From contig NZ_BCTU01000016.1 in NCBI RefSeq assembly GCF_001590925.1, positions 1-64,000 on the forward strand: a stretch of DNA of 64,000 nucleotides, given 5' to 3'. This DNA is from Serratia plymuthica NBRC 102599. GTDB lineage: Bacteria > Pseudomonadota > Gammaproteobacteria > Enterobacterales > Enterobacteriaceae. Position 1 is the stretch's first letter, and each line of letters starts with the position of its first letter. The translations under genes and the position numbers were made by a program. The notes under the pieces were generated by a model. The model made no database searches. It was not told the origin of the DNA and was given only the letters and a program-made list of their open reading frames with translations. Below, in pieces: positions 8,855 through 20,136 of the stretch.

Positions 8855-10117
8855 TTACTGACTCTCCCCGTCATCTGCCGCCACGGCATCGTGATAAGGC
8901 AGGTAGTCATTTACCAGCCATTGGAAGTCCGCCGTTAAAGACGCCAGCGAATCATTCCACAGCAGGATCCCGCCAATGCGGTCGCGTACGCTCTGCGGTC
9001 TGGTCAGCAGCGTGCCGTGCGGAACCTCCCATGTCGTTTTATATGCGCTGCCGACGCTGATATTTTTTTCTATATCGGCGCGCGCGCCTTCCCGATGCGG
9101 ATACCACACCCAGGCGGCGTAGCCGACAGGCCGCTCGTTCGCCTGTTCCAGCAGGCCCATTTGCGCCAGAAAATGCTGTTCCTCGATATTGCGGCCAGAA
9201 CACAGGGCATGCATTTGCGGGATCCAGCCGCCGGGCGCGCGGGCGGCGATTTCCAGAAACACGATACGGTCATCTTTGGTCAGAAAGGCTTCCAGATGAG
9301 TCGCGCCGTCAGGCACATAGCCCAACGCATCGAATACGCGGGAGTTATAGGCTTCGAAGCGCGAATACAGCGGATTTTCTTTGTCCAGCGGCAAGCTGCC
9401 TACTGGTTTGCCATCAATAAACTCGGCGTTGGGGTGGCTGTATTGGCAGATATAAATATCGGCGATCTTTCCTTGATAAACCAGGCTGTCGACATGGAAC
9501 AGCGTTCCTTCAATAAATTGGTCCAGCTCATAGTTTTCAACGTCTTTATTGGTTTCACACCATTGCCGCAGCGCCGGGCGGTCATGAATTTTGGCGATTC
9601 GCTCACTGCCGGCCGAATCAATTTGCTTGGCGAATATCGGATAAGACAAAGGCTGCTCAACTTGCTGAAGATAACGTTCAGGCGCTGCCTGATAGGCCTG
9701 CGGAGAAAAGGGAACGACCCGAGGGATATCGATATCGCCGGCGGCCATGACAGCCTTCATGCGCAACTTATTGATAAAGGGTTCAGTTTGCGCAAACGTT
9801 GCCCCCTGAATACCGAATGTCTCCCGCAGGCGCGCTGCATGCCCCAGAAAATACTCGTCGTTGGTGATGATTCTCACCTCCGCCATATTGGTGATATTGC
9901 GACGGGTAAAAAGATCGCGACAGGCTTGCGCCAGTTCTTCTGTCGTGAAGGGATCGCAGATCTGAATATCGTCGAAACAAGGTTTTTGATCTGCAGGCAA
10001 ATTGCCCCAGCCCTGTTTCCCCGTCAGCAGGCAGACCGCGTATTTTTCCCTGTCGATCAGCTTATTCCAGTCAGCCCGGAAGGTGACAATGTTCTGCAAT
10101 ATGATAAATGTTTTCAT
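8855..10117 (-). CDS. ATP-grasp ligase family protein
   Basis: A 420-residue protein resembling ATP-grasp carboxylate-amine ligases, which activate a carboxylate as acyl phosphate and join it to an amine. The N-terminal third is the pre-ATP-grasp region. The ATP-grasp core follows: PLSYPIFAKQIDSAGSERI (about 177-195, the nucleotide-binding Lys strand), ENYELDQFIEGTLFHVDSLV (about 215-235, with the E-x-x-I-x-G element) and IVFLEIAARAPGGWIPQM (about 305-322, with the metal-binding E-I-x-x-R-x-G-G). Similar proteins make dipeptides or attach amino acids to small carboxylates. No substrate can be read from sequence. It lies 24 bases behind the radical SAM gene and abuts the membrane-protein gene, so the three are surely one unit. 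Confidence 0.8.
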   Translation of the reverse strand: MKTFIILQNIVTFRADWNKLIDREKYAVCLLTGKQGWGNLPADQKPCFDDIQICDPFTTEELAQACRDLFTRRNITNMAEVRIITNDEYFLGHAARLRETFGIQGATFAQTEPFINKLRMKAVMAAGDIDIPRVVPFSPQAYQAAPERYLQQVEQPLSYPIFAKQIDSAGSERIAKIHDRPALRQWCETNKDVENYELDQFIEGTLFHVDSLVYQGKIADIYICQYSHPNAEFIDGKPVGSLPLDKENPLYSRFEAYNSRVFDALGYVPDGATHLEAFLTKDDRIVFLEIAARAPGGWIPQMHALCSGRNIEEQHFLAQMGLLEQANERPVGYAAWVWYPHREGARADIEKNISVGSAYKTTWEVPHGTLLTRPQSVRDRIGGILLWNDSLASLTADFQWLVNDYLPYHDAVAADDGESQ

Positions 10118-10141
10118 GCGATAACCTCTTTCCCTGTAGTT

Positions 10142-11143
10142 TTAGTTGGTAATGGGCGACCAGTCGGCCGTTCTGACCGTTTTGCCATAAAAGTCCGTGA
10201 CGGTAGCGGTATCCGTTTGCCAGTGATCGCTCGGCACCACCACTTTGCCGGAAGCGCTGGGGATATCGATAACGTGCTGGGGGAAGGCGAGGCCGGACAG
10301 TTCATTGCGCAGCTGCGTCATGATCGCCATCTCATCTTCGAGACGCATGACAAAACGCCGGGTAGAGGTGACTTCCTGACCGTGATAAATGTAATAGGGG
10401 CGAACGCCCAACTCGAATAAACGCAAAAATAGGGTTTTCAGCGTGTCTTTGTCGTCATTGATTGTTTTCAGGAAGACGGTTTGCGTCAGCAACACATAGC
10501 CCATCTTTTTGAAAGCCCGGATCATCTCGATGACTTCAGGTTGCAGCTCATCGGGATGGTCGATATGCAGGCTCAAATATACTGTCGGTTTAGCCTGCGC
10601 CAGCTCTTCCATCAATTCCATACGCACCTTGCCGGGGTTTTGCAGCGGATAGCGGGTATGGATCCTGACCACTTTTACGTGGTCGATCGCTTTCAATCGA
10701 TTAAACAGATATTGCAGACCTTTGGGGTTGGTCAGCGGATCGCCACCGCTGGCGATGACCTCGTAGATGCTTTTATCGTTGGCGATATAATCAACGATAT
10801 CATCAATCTGAGACATTTTTAACCGACCTTCCACATCCAGGCCAACCCCCACGCGATCCTGCCGTTCACAATACCGGCAGTTGGCGGCACAGGTGTAAGA
10901 GAGCAAGACCAATAGTTGGCCATCATATTTTTTTACCGTACCAAAAACGGGCGTGGATGTTTTTTCGTTCAGCAGGTCAACGTCAAGATTGGCCGGCAAT
11001 GTTTCATATTCAGGATTGAACTCATACATATCCTTTATTGCCTGGCTGGTTTTGCTGAGTTCTTTTAAATACGGCGTCAGTTTTTCTGAAAAACGCGTTT
11101 CTTCTTCAACCTGTTTAACGACAATATTTTGCTCGGCAGACAT
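10142..11143 (-). CDS. KamA-like radical SAM aminomutase
   Basis: A 333-residue radical SAM, PLP-dependent enzyme of the lysine 2,3-aminomutase family, which moves an alpha-amino group to the beta carbon. The [4Fe-4S] motif CAANCRYC (CX3CX2C, about 86-93) is present, followed by ER that keeps the Arg equivalent to LAM R134, the SAM-contacting ASGGDPL, and SASGKVVVP containing the Lys equivalent to the PLP Lys337. From memory of clostridial LAM, the epsilon-amino ligand D293 is kept (LKTIND) but D330 is replaced (YYIYHGQE instead of YYIYQCD), so the substrate probably differs from lysine. It is much shorter than KamA (about 416) and near EpmB in length, but no epmA or efp is nearby. GGAG precedes its ATG. 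Confidence 0.85.
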   Translation of the reverse strand: MSAEQNIVVKQVEEETRFSEKLTPYLKELSKTSQAIKDMYEFNPEYETLPANLDVDLLNEKTSTPVFGTVKKYDGQLLVLLSYTCAANCRYCERQDRVGVGLDVEGRLKMSQIDDIVDYIANDKSIYEVIASGGDPLTNPKGLQYLFNRLKAIDHVKVVRIHTRYPLQNPGKVRMELMEELAQAKPTVYLSLHIDHPDELQPEVIEMIRAFKKMGYVLLTQTVFLKTINDDKDTLKTLFLRLFELGVRPYYIYHGQEVTSTRRFVMRLEDEMAIMTQLRNELSGLAFPQHVIDIPSASGKVVVPSDHWQTDTATVTDFYGKTVRTADWSPITN

Positions 11144-11167
11144 TGTTTTTCTCCATGCTTTTATTGA

Positions 11168-12175
11168 TCACGACGGCTGTAAGATACTGTTCCCATTGAC
11201 ACAGTTGCGCACGCTAGCCCCGGCCATAATGCCCAAAAGCAGCTCGGCTGATTTGGTTCTCATTTCCAGGAACGATTCTTCAGTGTAAAAAGCTGAGTGT
11301 GCGGTAAGAATAACGTTATCCAGATCTCTGAAACCTGCGGGGATATCGGGCTCATTTTCCAGGACGTCCAGCCCGGCCGCAGCCACCTTGCCGGAATTAA
11401 GCGCCGCCAACAAAGCCTGTGAATCCACAATGCCCCCGCGTGCCGTATTGACCAGCAATACGCCTTCTTTCATTTGCTGAAATTGCGGCCCGGAAAGGAG
11501 ATGGTGGGAAGTGCGGTTTAGGGAAGCGTTGACAGACACGATATCCGACGAAGCGAGCAGCTCCTCAAGGGATTCACAGCGCGTTACGCCATGCGTTTTA
11601 TCAATCCCGCTGGCGACATAGGGGTCGTAAAACCGGATGTTCAAGCCAAAGGCCGCCGCTCTTTTTGCCACGGCACCGCCGATGCGGCCAAAACCGATGA
11701 TCCCCAGGGTCTTATCGCGCAAGCGATACAATTTTTTGACGCTGGCCCAGTCCCAACCACCTTGTCTGACATGCAAATTGATGTCGTTGAGTTTACGGGC
11801 TACGCCGAGCAGCAGCGCTAAGGTGTGATCGGCCACTTCTTCTGTGCCGTAGTCGGGAATGTTGTACACGGCGATGCCGAGCTGCCTGGCAGCGTCAATA
11901 TCCACATTATCGTAACCGACGGCGGCTTTAACGATCGCGCGGCAGCGGCTTAAATTGCTTAAAAAAGCCTGATTGAACTGGATGGACGGGATGCACGCCC
12001 AGATGATCATGAACTCTATTTCAGGCAGGAACTCGGTGGGTATTTCATTGATATTGCTGATATGTACCAAGCGAACATCATGTCCTGCCAGGATTTCTCG
12101 TTCAATATCCGGCTGGGGAAAATGTTTTTCCGTTGTCGAATCAACGATTAAAACCTTGGTGCGTCTGGATTCCAT
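11168..12175 (-). CDS. D-2-hydroxyacid dehydrogenase (CtBP-like)
   Basis: A 335-residue NAD(P)-dependent D-isomer-specific 2-hydroxyacid dehydrogenase. Visible features are VGYDNVDIDAARQLGIAV and EEVADHTLALLL of the substrate domain, the Rossmann loop LGIIGFGRIGGAVAKRA (about 158-174), the catalytic Arg in NTARGGIVD, Glu in DVLENEPD and His in LTAHSAFYTEES. The pattern is closest to the C-terminal-binding-protein-like branch. It interconverts a 2-oxo acid and a D-2-hydroxy acid, but the substrate is unknown. It is the promoter-proximal gene of the leftward cluster, with GAGGTGG about 10 bases before its ATG and the radical SAM gene 24 bases downstream. It is a distant paralogue of serA in this window and not a duplicate. 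Confidence 0.9.
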   Translation of the reverse strand: MESRRTKVLIVDSTTEKHFPQPDIEREILAGHDVRLVHISNINEIPTEFLPEIEFMIIWACIPSIQFNQAFLSNLSRCRAIVKAAVGYDNVDIDAARQLGIAVYNIPDYGTEEVADHTLALLLGVARKLNDINLHVRQGGWDWASVKKLYRLRDKTLGIIGFGRIGGAVAKRAAAFGLNIRFYDPYVASGIDKTHGVTRCESLEELLASSDIVSVNASLNRTSHHLLSGPQFQQMKEGVLLVNTARGGIVDSQALLAALNSGKVAAAGLDVLENEPDIPAGFRDLDNVILTAHSAFYTEESFLEMRTKSAELLLGIMAGASVRNCVNGNSILQPS

Positions 12176-13035
12176 CTAACGTCCACCTCATAATTGTTAA
12201 GATAACATTAACATTACAAACTGAGCGTTAATTGAAGCATGGTTCTTTTTTTCTAACAAGCCAATGGGTTTTGGCTTTAAAAACCACCATTTTTTATTTT
12301 TTCAGGTGATAAAACCAATGGTTGTGATTTTGTTAATCAAAAAAATAGAAAATGAATAAAGAGTGGAAATATTAATCTTCTGAAAGAAACAAAATAAACG
12401 TGAAAAATATTTACCTTTACCGGAGCGGGTAAGCGAGTCCTTTTACTTTCTGCGTGGGAAAGAATCCAATTTGCCCGATATGACGGAGAGACTTGGGACG
12501 GAGCTATTCATCGCCATTCACAGAACCCATGGCGCTCAAGTGAACGACCGTTTCACCTGCTCAAATATGAGGATCACCCATAGCTTTTCCTTATATAACC
12601 CTTCATTTGAAATAATCTAATTTCAGTCCGGTTTTAGCATTACTTTTTCTAATTCCATAACCGGTTATCAAAAGTCGAAATCCCGCGACTGGCCGTTGGT
12701 TTGTTATATAACTTTGGATTTTTGGTGCTTCAATTGTTGTTTTTGTGCCTTAAAGCGCATTTTTCCAGTTAAAAACTCTGCACACTAGCCCGGCATTTTA
12801 CTGGCGACGGACACCGCCAAGCCTATTTTAACTTATGGTTAATGCGGTCGTTCGGTGATAACGTCAGAACAAAGGTATCGTTTGCGTCACGACGGTTGGC
12901 CACAGTTTCCGTACGTTTCGGCGCAGCGTTTCTGTTGGGCAGTCAGTGCGCCACGTAACCCGGCCCGCGAGCCATAATCTGATGTATTGCGTGGCAGCAC
13001 CCTAACTTCAGCTACTGAGTGGAATGAGGGAAAAG
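12176..13035. other. 860-base A+T-rich divergent intergenic region
   Basis: No gene is supported. It separates the four-gene cluster (leftward) from gcvTHP (rightward) and must hold both promoters. The part 12200-12420 is very A+T-rich with runs such as aacattacaaa, tttttatttttt and aaaaaatagaaaatg. Two CTAAT elements (12617-12621 and 12649-12653), the core recognised by GcvA in E. coli, lie about 390-420 bases before gcvT. A+T-rich upstream DNA also suits Lrp, the other gcv activator. I looked for a glycine riboswitch and saw none. Confidence 0.6.
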
Positions 13036-14133
13036 ATGGCAAAGCAAACCCCACTGTACGACCAGCACGTGGCGTGCGGTGCGCGCATGGTAGATTTTCA
13101 TGGCTGGATGATGCCGCTGCATTACGGATCCCAGATCGATGAGCACCACGCCGTGCGTCAGGATGCCGGTATGTTCGACGTCTCCCATATGACCATTGTG
13201 GATCTGCACGGTGCCCGCACCCGCGAGTTCCTGCGCTATCTGCTGGCGAATGATGTCGCCAAACTCACTCAACCCGGCAAGGCGCTGTATACCGGCATGC
13301 TGAATGCGTCCGGCGGCGTGATCGACGATCTCATCGTTTACTTCCTTACTGAAGACTATTTCCGCCTGGTGGTGAACTCCGCCACGCGCGACAAAGACCT
13401 GGCCTGGATCGAAGAACACGCAGCGCCTTATGGCATTGAGCTGAGGGTGCGTGACGATCTGGCGCTGGTTGCGGTGCAGGGCCCACAGGCCAAAGAACGC
13501 GCCGCCACTCTGTTTACCCCGGAACAAAAAAGTGCGGTTGAAGGCATGAAGCCCTTCTTCGGCGTACAGGCCGGGGATCTGTTCATTGCCACCACCGGCT
13601 ATACCGGCGAAGCGGGCTATGAAATCGCCTTGCCGAAAGAGCAGGCGGTGGATTTCTGGCAAAAGCTGTTGGCGGCGGGCGTTAAACCGGCTGGCCTGGG
13701 CGCGCGCGACACCCTGCGGCTGGAAGCGGGCATGAATCTGTACGGCCAAGAGATGGACGAAGGCGTTTCGCCGCTGGCTGCCAATATGGCCTGGACCATC
13801 GCCTGGCAACCGGAAGATCGCCAGTTCATCGGCCGCGACGCGCTGGAACAGCTGCGGGAACAGGGTACCGAACAACTGGTCGGCTTGATCATGACGGAAA
13901 AAGGCGTATTACGTAATGAGCTGCCGGTGCGTTTCACCGACGCGGCAGGTCAGGCGCACGAAGGGGTGATCACCAGCGGCTCCTTCTCGCCGACCCTGGG
14001 CTTCAGCATTGCCTTGGCGCGCGTGCCCGCCGGTATCGGCGAGCAGGCTATTGTGCAAATCCGCAACCGCGAAATGCCGGTCAAGGTCACCAAACCTGGC
14101 TTTGTCCGTGCCGGTAAACCACTGATTAATTAA
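13036..14133 (+). CDS. gcvT: Glycine cleavage system aminomethyltransferase (T protein)
   Basis: Transfers the methylene group from aminomethyl-lipoyl H protein to tetrahydrofolate, releasing ammonia. The 365-residue product carries [24 protein letters not shown] at the N-terminus, [14 protein letters not shown], the folate-domain segments [14 protein letters not shown] and [12 protein letters not shown], and the C-terminal barrel with GFVRAGKPL. The frame opens at 13024, but the ATG at 13036 ([11 protein letters not shown]) follows GAGGGA at 13026 and matches homologues. First gene of gcvTHP. E. coli control is by GcvA, GcvR, Lrp and PurR. Confidence 0.97.
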   Translation: MAKQTPLYDQHVACGARMVDFHGWMMPLHYGSQIDEHHAVRQDAGMFDVSHMTIVDLHGARTREFLRYLLANDVAKLTQPGKALYTGMLNASGGVIDDLIVYFLTEDYFRLVVNSATRDKDLAWIEEHAAPYGIELRVRDDLALVAVQGPQAKERAATLFTPEQKSAVEGMKPFFGVQAGDLFIATTGYTGEAGYEIALPKEQAVDFWQKLLAAGVKPAGLGARDTLRLEAGMNLYGQEMDEGVSPLAANMAWTIAWQPEDRQFIGRDALEQLREQGTEQLVGLIMTEKGVLRNELPVRFTDAAGQAHEGVITSGSFSPTLGFSIALARVPAGIGEQAIVQIRNREMPVKVTKPGFVRAGKPLIN

Positions 14134-14178
14134 TTTTTTGTTTATTGATTCTTTATTTCTTCGAAGGAGTAACTGGCG

Positions 14179-14565
14179 ATGAGCAATGTGCCAACAGAAT
14201 TGAAATACGCATCTTCCCACGAGTGGGTTCGTTCAGAAGGTAACGGCGTTTACACCGTAGGCATCACCGAACATGCGCAGGAGTTGCTGGGCGATATGGT
14301 CTTTGTCGATCTGCCGGAAGTGGGCCGCCAAGTTGCTGCCGGTGAAGATTGCGCCGTGGCGGAGTCCGTCAAGGCTGCATCAGACATTTACGCGCCAATC
14401 AGCGGCGAAATCGTTGCGGTAAACGGCGAGCTGGAAAGCTCTCCGGAGCTGGTGAACAGCGCGCCATACGGTGAAGGTTTCCTGTTCCAGATTAAAGCGT
14501 CAGACGAAGGTGAACTGGCGAACTTGCTGGACGCCGCGGCTTACAAAGCCTCGATCGACGAGTAA
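14179..14565 (+). CDS. gcvH: Glycine cleavage system H protein
   Basis: Lipoyl carrier that shuttles the aminomethyl group from P to T protein and hydride to lipoamide dehydrogenase. The 128-residue product shows [20 protein letters not shown], the lipoylated Lys in [16 protein letters not shown] (about residue 64) and GEGFLFQIK. It starts at an ATG behind GAAGGAGT, 45 bases after gcvT, and is followed by a hairpin before gcvP. Confidence 0.97.
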   Translation: MSNVPTELKYASSHEWVRSEGNGVYTVGITEHAQELLGDMVFVDLPEVGRQVAAGEDCAVAESVKAASDIYAPISGEIVAVNGELESSPELVNSAPYGEGFLFQIKASDEGELANLLDAAAYKASIDE

Positions 14566-14574
14566 CAGTTGCAG

Positions 14575-14603
14575 CGCCCCGGGCCTTTTGGCCGGGGCGT
14601 TTT
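14575..14603 (+). terminator. Hairpin with short T-run between gcvH and gcvP
   Basis: CGCCCCGGGCC pairs with GGCCGGGGCG around a TTTT loop, with one bulged G, and is followed by TTTT. Inside the gcv operon it may act as a partial terminator or mRNA-processing barrier that lowers gcvP relative to gcvTH. Confidence 0.65.
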
Positions 14604-14665
14604 AGTTATAGATCAAGCTATATCCCGTACTCCCGTATCACGTAAGAATTCAGGAATTTGTAGCA

Positions 14666-17545
<2,880 letters not shown>

Positions 17546-17568
17546 CACATTCGGCAACGTTTGTTAGC

Positions 17569-17603
17569 AAGGGACACCGCGCATCATGCGGTGTCCCTTT
17601 TTT
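17569..17603 (+). terminator. Terminator of gcvTHP
   Basis: GGGACACCGC (17571-17580) pairs perfectly with GCGGTGTCCC (17588-17597) over a 7-base loop, followed by six T. A textbook intrinsic terminator 24 bases after the gcvP stop. Confidence 0.93.
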
Positions 17604-17669
17604 ATTGCCGGGCCACAGTGATTGCGCTTCACTGCTTAATGGGCAAACTCAATGGCATAAGGAATCGTT

Positions 17670-18635
17670 ATGAAAGCGGCAATCGTAAAAGCGTTAGGGC
17701 AGCCACCGGTTTTCGGGTCAGTCGAAGAGCCTCAGGCTCAGGCCGGCGAGGTGTTGATTGAGGTGACGTTGGCGGGCATCAAGCAGCTTGACCGCGCGAT
17801 GGTGGCGGGAACCCATTACTCCAGCCCCAGGACCTTGCCGATTGTGCCCGGCACCGATGGCGTGGGCTACACGCCGGACGGTCAACGGGTTTATTTTGCC
17901 TCGTTCCGCCAGCCGCATGGCGCACTGGCGGAAAGAACCGTCGCGTCATGGACCGTGCCGGTACCGGAAGGCGTGGATGACGCCACCGCAGCGGCGCTGA
18001 TAAATCCGGCTTTCGCCGCCTGGCTGCCGCTTCATTGGCGCGCCGAGGTGCAGCCGGGTGAAACCGTGCTGATTATTGGTGCCACGGGCACGTCGGGCAA
18101 GCTGGCGGTGGCGGCAGCACGTCAGGCGGGAGCGGGGCGCATCGTGGCCGCCGGTCGTCGACAGAGCGTGTTGGATGCGCTGGGTGTTGACGGCACGGTA
18201 GATCTCGGGCTGGAAGGCGCTGAGCTGGTGCAGGCTTTCGCCGCCGCAGCGGGGCCGCATGGCTATCAGGTGATTGTCGATTATATCTGGGGTGCCGCGA
18301 CCGAAGCCTTGCTTGCGACGCTTAACAACCATGATTTGTCATCCTACGCCGGTGGGCGCGGCATACGTTTGGTGAACGTCGGGTCGATGGCCGGGCCGGA
18401 CATCCGGCTGCCGGCGGCGGTGCTGCGCAGTAATCAACTGCAGATTATGGGCAGTGGCACCGGTAACTTCCCCCCGGTGGCGGAAATGCAAAGGTATGCC
18501 AACGAGATCCTGGCCCTGGCGGCGGCAGGCAAGATCGCCGTCGAGACGCAGGAGCATGGCTTGTCCGAGATTGCCGCCGTCTGGGATTTGAACAAGAAAA
18601 GCGATGTTCGTTCGGTGATCCGCATTTCGCGTTAG
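17670..18635 (+). CDS. MDR-family quinone oxidoreductase-like protein
   Basis: A 321-residue medium-chain dehydrogenase/reductase. It has the GroES-like N-terminal domain (about 1-120: AIVKALGQPPVFGSVEEP, IVPGTDGVGYTPDG) and a Rossmann domain with LIIGATGTSGKLAVAAARQAGA (about 133-154). No zinc-binding Cys/His set is visible, so it likely belongs to the zinc-free quinone reductase/zeta-crystallin branch using NADPH. The substrate is unknown. AAGGA precedes the ATG. It stands alone between the gcvP terminator and a convergent two-component system. Confidence 0.85.
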   Translation: MKAAIVKALGQPPVFGSVEEPQAQAGEVLIEVTLAGIKQLDRAMVAGTHYSSPRTLPIVPGTDGVGYTPDGQRVYFASFRQPHGALAERTVASWTVPVPEGVDDATAAALINPAFAAWLPLHWRAEVQPGETVLIIGATGTSGKLAVAAARQAGAGRIVAAGRRQSVLDALGVDGTVDLGLEGAELVQAFAAAAGPHGYQVIVDYIWGAATEALLATLNNHDLSSYAGGRGIRLVNVGSMAGPDIRLPAAVLRSNQLQIMGSGTGNFPPVAEMQRYANEILALAAAGKIAVETQEHGLSEIAAVWDLNKKSDVRSVIRISR

Positions 18636-18729
18636 GCGTCAGCCCTGGCGGCCAGTTTGGCCGCCAGGAAAAAACCGGCCAACCCGAGCCACAGTACCGT
18701 ACCCGCCCCAAAATGGGCCAGATCCCTTA

Positions 18730-20136
18730 TTACTTTCCTTGTGGCGCCTGGTAATTTTCCGGCAGATCGATAACAAACCCGATACCGCGATCGTCAAGCC
18801 CTTCGGTGATCCGCAATTGCGCGCCGATTTTATCGGCCAGGTTCTTGGCTATCGCCAGCCCCAGGCCGCTGCCGATCTGCTGGGTGCCCGGCACGCGGTA
18901 AAAGCGTTCAAACAGGCGTTTGCAATGTTCTTTATTCACACCCGGCCCGTTGTCGCGCAGGCTAATATAGCAACCCATCGGCGACAGTGAGCGGATGTTG
19001 GCTTCGATATGACCACCGGCCGGCGCGTATTTGATGGCGTTATCCAGCAGGTTGGTGAATATGGCAATCAGCGAGTGGCGGTCGGTCTCAACCACCACAT
19101 TTTCACTGCCATCCAGCGAAAGTTCGACGTTCTTCTCCAGCGCATAGGGCACGTGCTGCGCAATGCACTTGCTGATTTCAGCGTGGATATCCACCGCTTC
19201 CATTTTCAGCGGAAAGTTCTCCGACCCCAGTTTGGCCAAATCAATCAACTGGCGTGACAGCGATGCTGCGCGATCCAGCCCTTGCTGCATGTCTTCAATA
19301 ATTTCCTGCCGCTCGGTTTTATCCGCCACCTGGGTCAGCAAGTGTAATTGCGCCAGCACGGCGGCGATCGGGGTGCGCAGTTCGTGGGCAGCATCGGCCA
19401 TAAAGCGTTTTTCACGCTGATTGGCGGCGTCGATACGCGTCATCAACTTATTGATTTCCAACACTACCGGCCGGATTTCCTGATATTGCTCACGGACGTT
19501 GATCGGCGATAAATTACCGGGTTTGCGATCGGAGATCATCCTGGCGATTTGCCGCAGCGGCCGCAGGCTGAAATAGGCGGTGATCAGCAGAGTAACAATA
19601 ATGGCAGCCAGGACCACCAGCAGCGGGATCGCGGTGCTTTCCGCCGGGTTGCCGAAAATAGTGGTGCGGTTGTCAAAGGATTCGCCGACGATCACTCTAA
19701 AACGCTGTTTATCGCTCCAACTGCCGGCGATATGCCACTTTACGTTGGCATAGCTGATGGTGCCGGACAGCACGGAAGGAGGCAGGGACAAGGGTTTTTC
19801 CTGCGGCGGCGAGGCGTAGATAATCTGATTATTATGGTCGTAAACCAAAAACAACGGACGATAGTCTATTTCGTCCTGCATGCCGTTTTTGATCGAATCG
19901 ATATACATTATTTCGATATCTTTGATAACATCGACATAATTGTGTTCGGTAATATCGGTTTTATCGAGAATGTTGGCGATACCGCGTGCGACAAGACGTT
20001 GCTGATTATCCAAATACTTCTCTGCATCGGGGTAATACAGATATTTTACCCAGCCAAGCAATATTCCCCAGAGTACGAGTATTGCCATAACCTGAAAAAC
20101 AATGGTGCGTATAAAAAAAGACTTGAAACTGATCAT
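18730..20136 (-). CDS. Sensor histidine kinase (QseC/PmrB-like)
   Basis: A 468-residue inner-membrane kinase. TM1 lies at about residues 9-31, a periplasmic sensor region of about 130 residues follows, TM2 is at about 166-188 (IPLLVVLAAIIVTLLITAYF), then a HAMP-like linker, the H-box FMADAAHELRTPIAAV (phosphorylated His about 249), the N-box FTNLLDNAIKYAP (about 358-370), and the G-boxes DNGPGV and GSGLGLAIAKNLA. It overlaps its partner regulator by 4 bases (ATGA), so the two are translationally coupled. The acidic periplasmic segment could sense cations or cationic compounds, but the signal is not evident. Confidence 0.92.
   Translation of the reverse strand: MISFKSFFIRTIVFQVMAILVLWGILLGWVKYLYYPDAEKYLDNQQRLVARGIANILDKTDITEHNYVDVIKDIEIMYIDSIKNGMQDEIDYRPLFLVYDHNNQIIYASPPQEKPLSLPPSVLSGTISYANVKWHIAGSWSDKQRFRVIVGESFDNRTTIFGNPAESTAIPLLVVLAAIIVTLLITAYFSLRPLRQIARMISDRKPGNLSPINVREQYQEIRPVVLEINKLMTRIDAANQREKRFMADAAHELRTPIAAVLAQLHLLTQVADKTERQEIIEDMQQGLDRAASLSRQLIDLAKLGSENFPLKMEAVDIHAEISKCIAQHVPYALEKNVELSLDGSENVVVETDRHSLIAIFTNLLDNAIKYAPAGGHIEANIRSLSPMGCYISLRDNGPGVNKEHCKRLFERFYRVPGTQQIGSGLGLAIAKNLADKIGAQLRITEGLDDRGIGFVIDLPENYQAPQGK

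Noticed and set aside
9017..10420. 467-codon plus-strand frame over the ATP-grasp gene
   Set aside because: The minus-strand ATP-grasp frame has intact motifs and spacing in an operon; the plus frame has none.
10142..11143. Annotation as EpmB (EF-P lysine aminomutase)
   Set aside because: Length is similar, but there is no epmA or efp nearby, the gene sits in a biosynthetic-looking operon, and a pocket residue differs; EpmB remains a low-probability alternative.
11168..12175. Duplicate serA
   Set aside because: It lacks the ACT domain and the serine-binding motif and is closer to the CtBP-like 2-hydroxyacid dehydrogenases.
12420..13035. Glycine riboswitch upstream of gcvT
   Set aside because: I looked for tandem aptamer features and found none; enterobacterial gcv is known to use GcvA, GcvR and Lrp.
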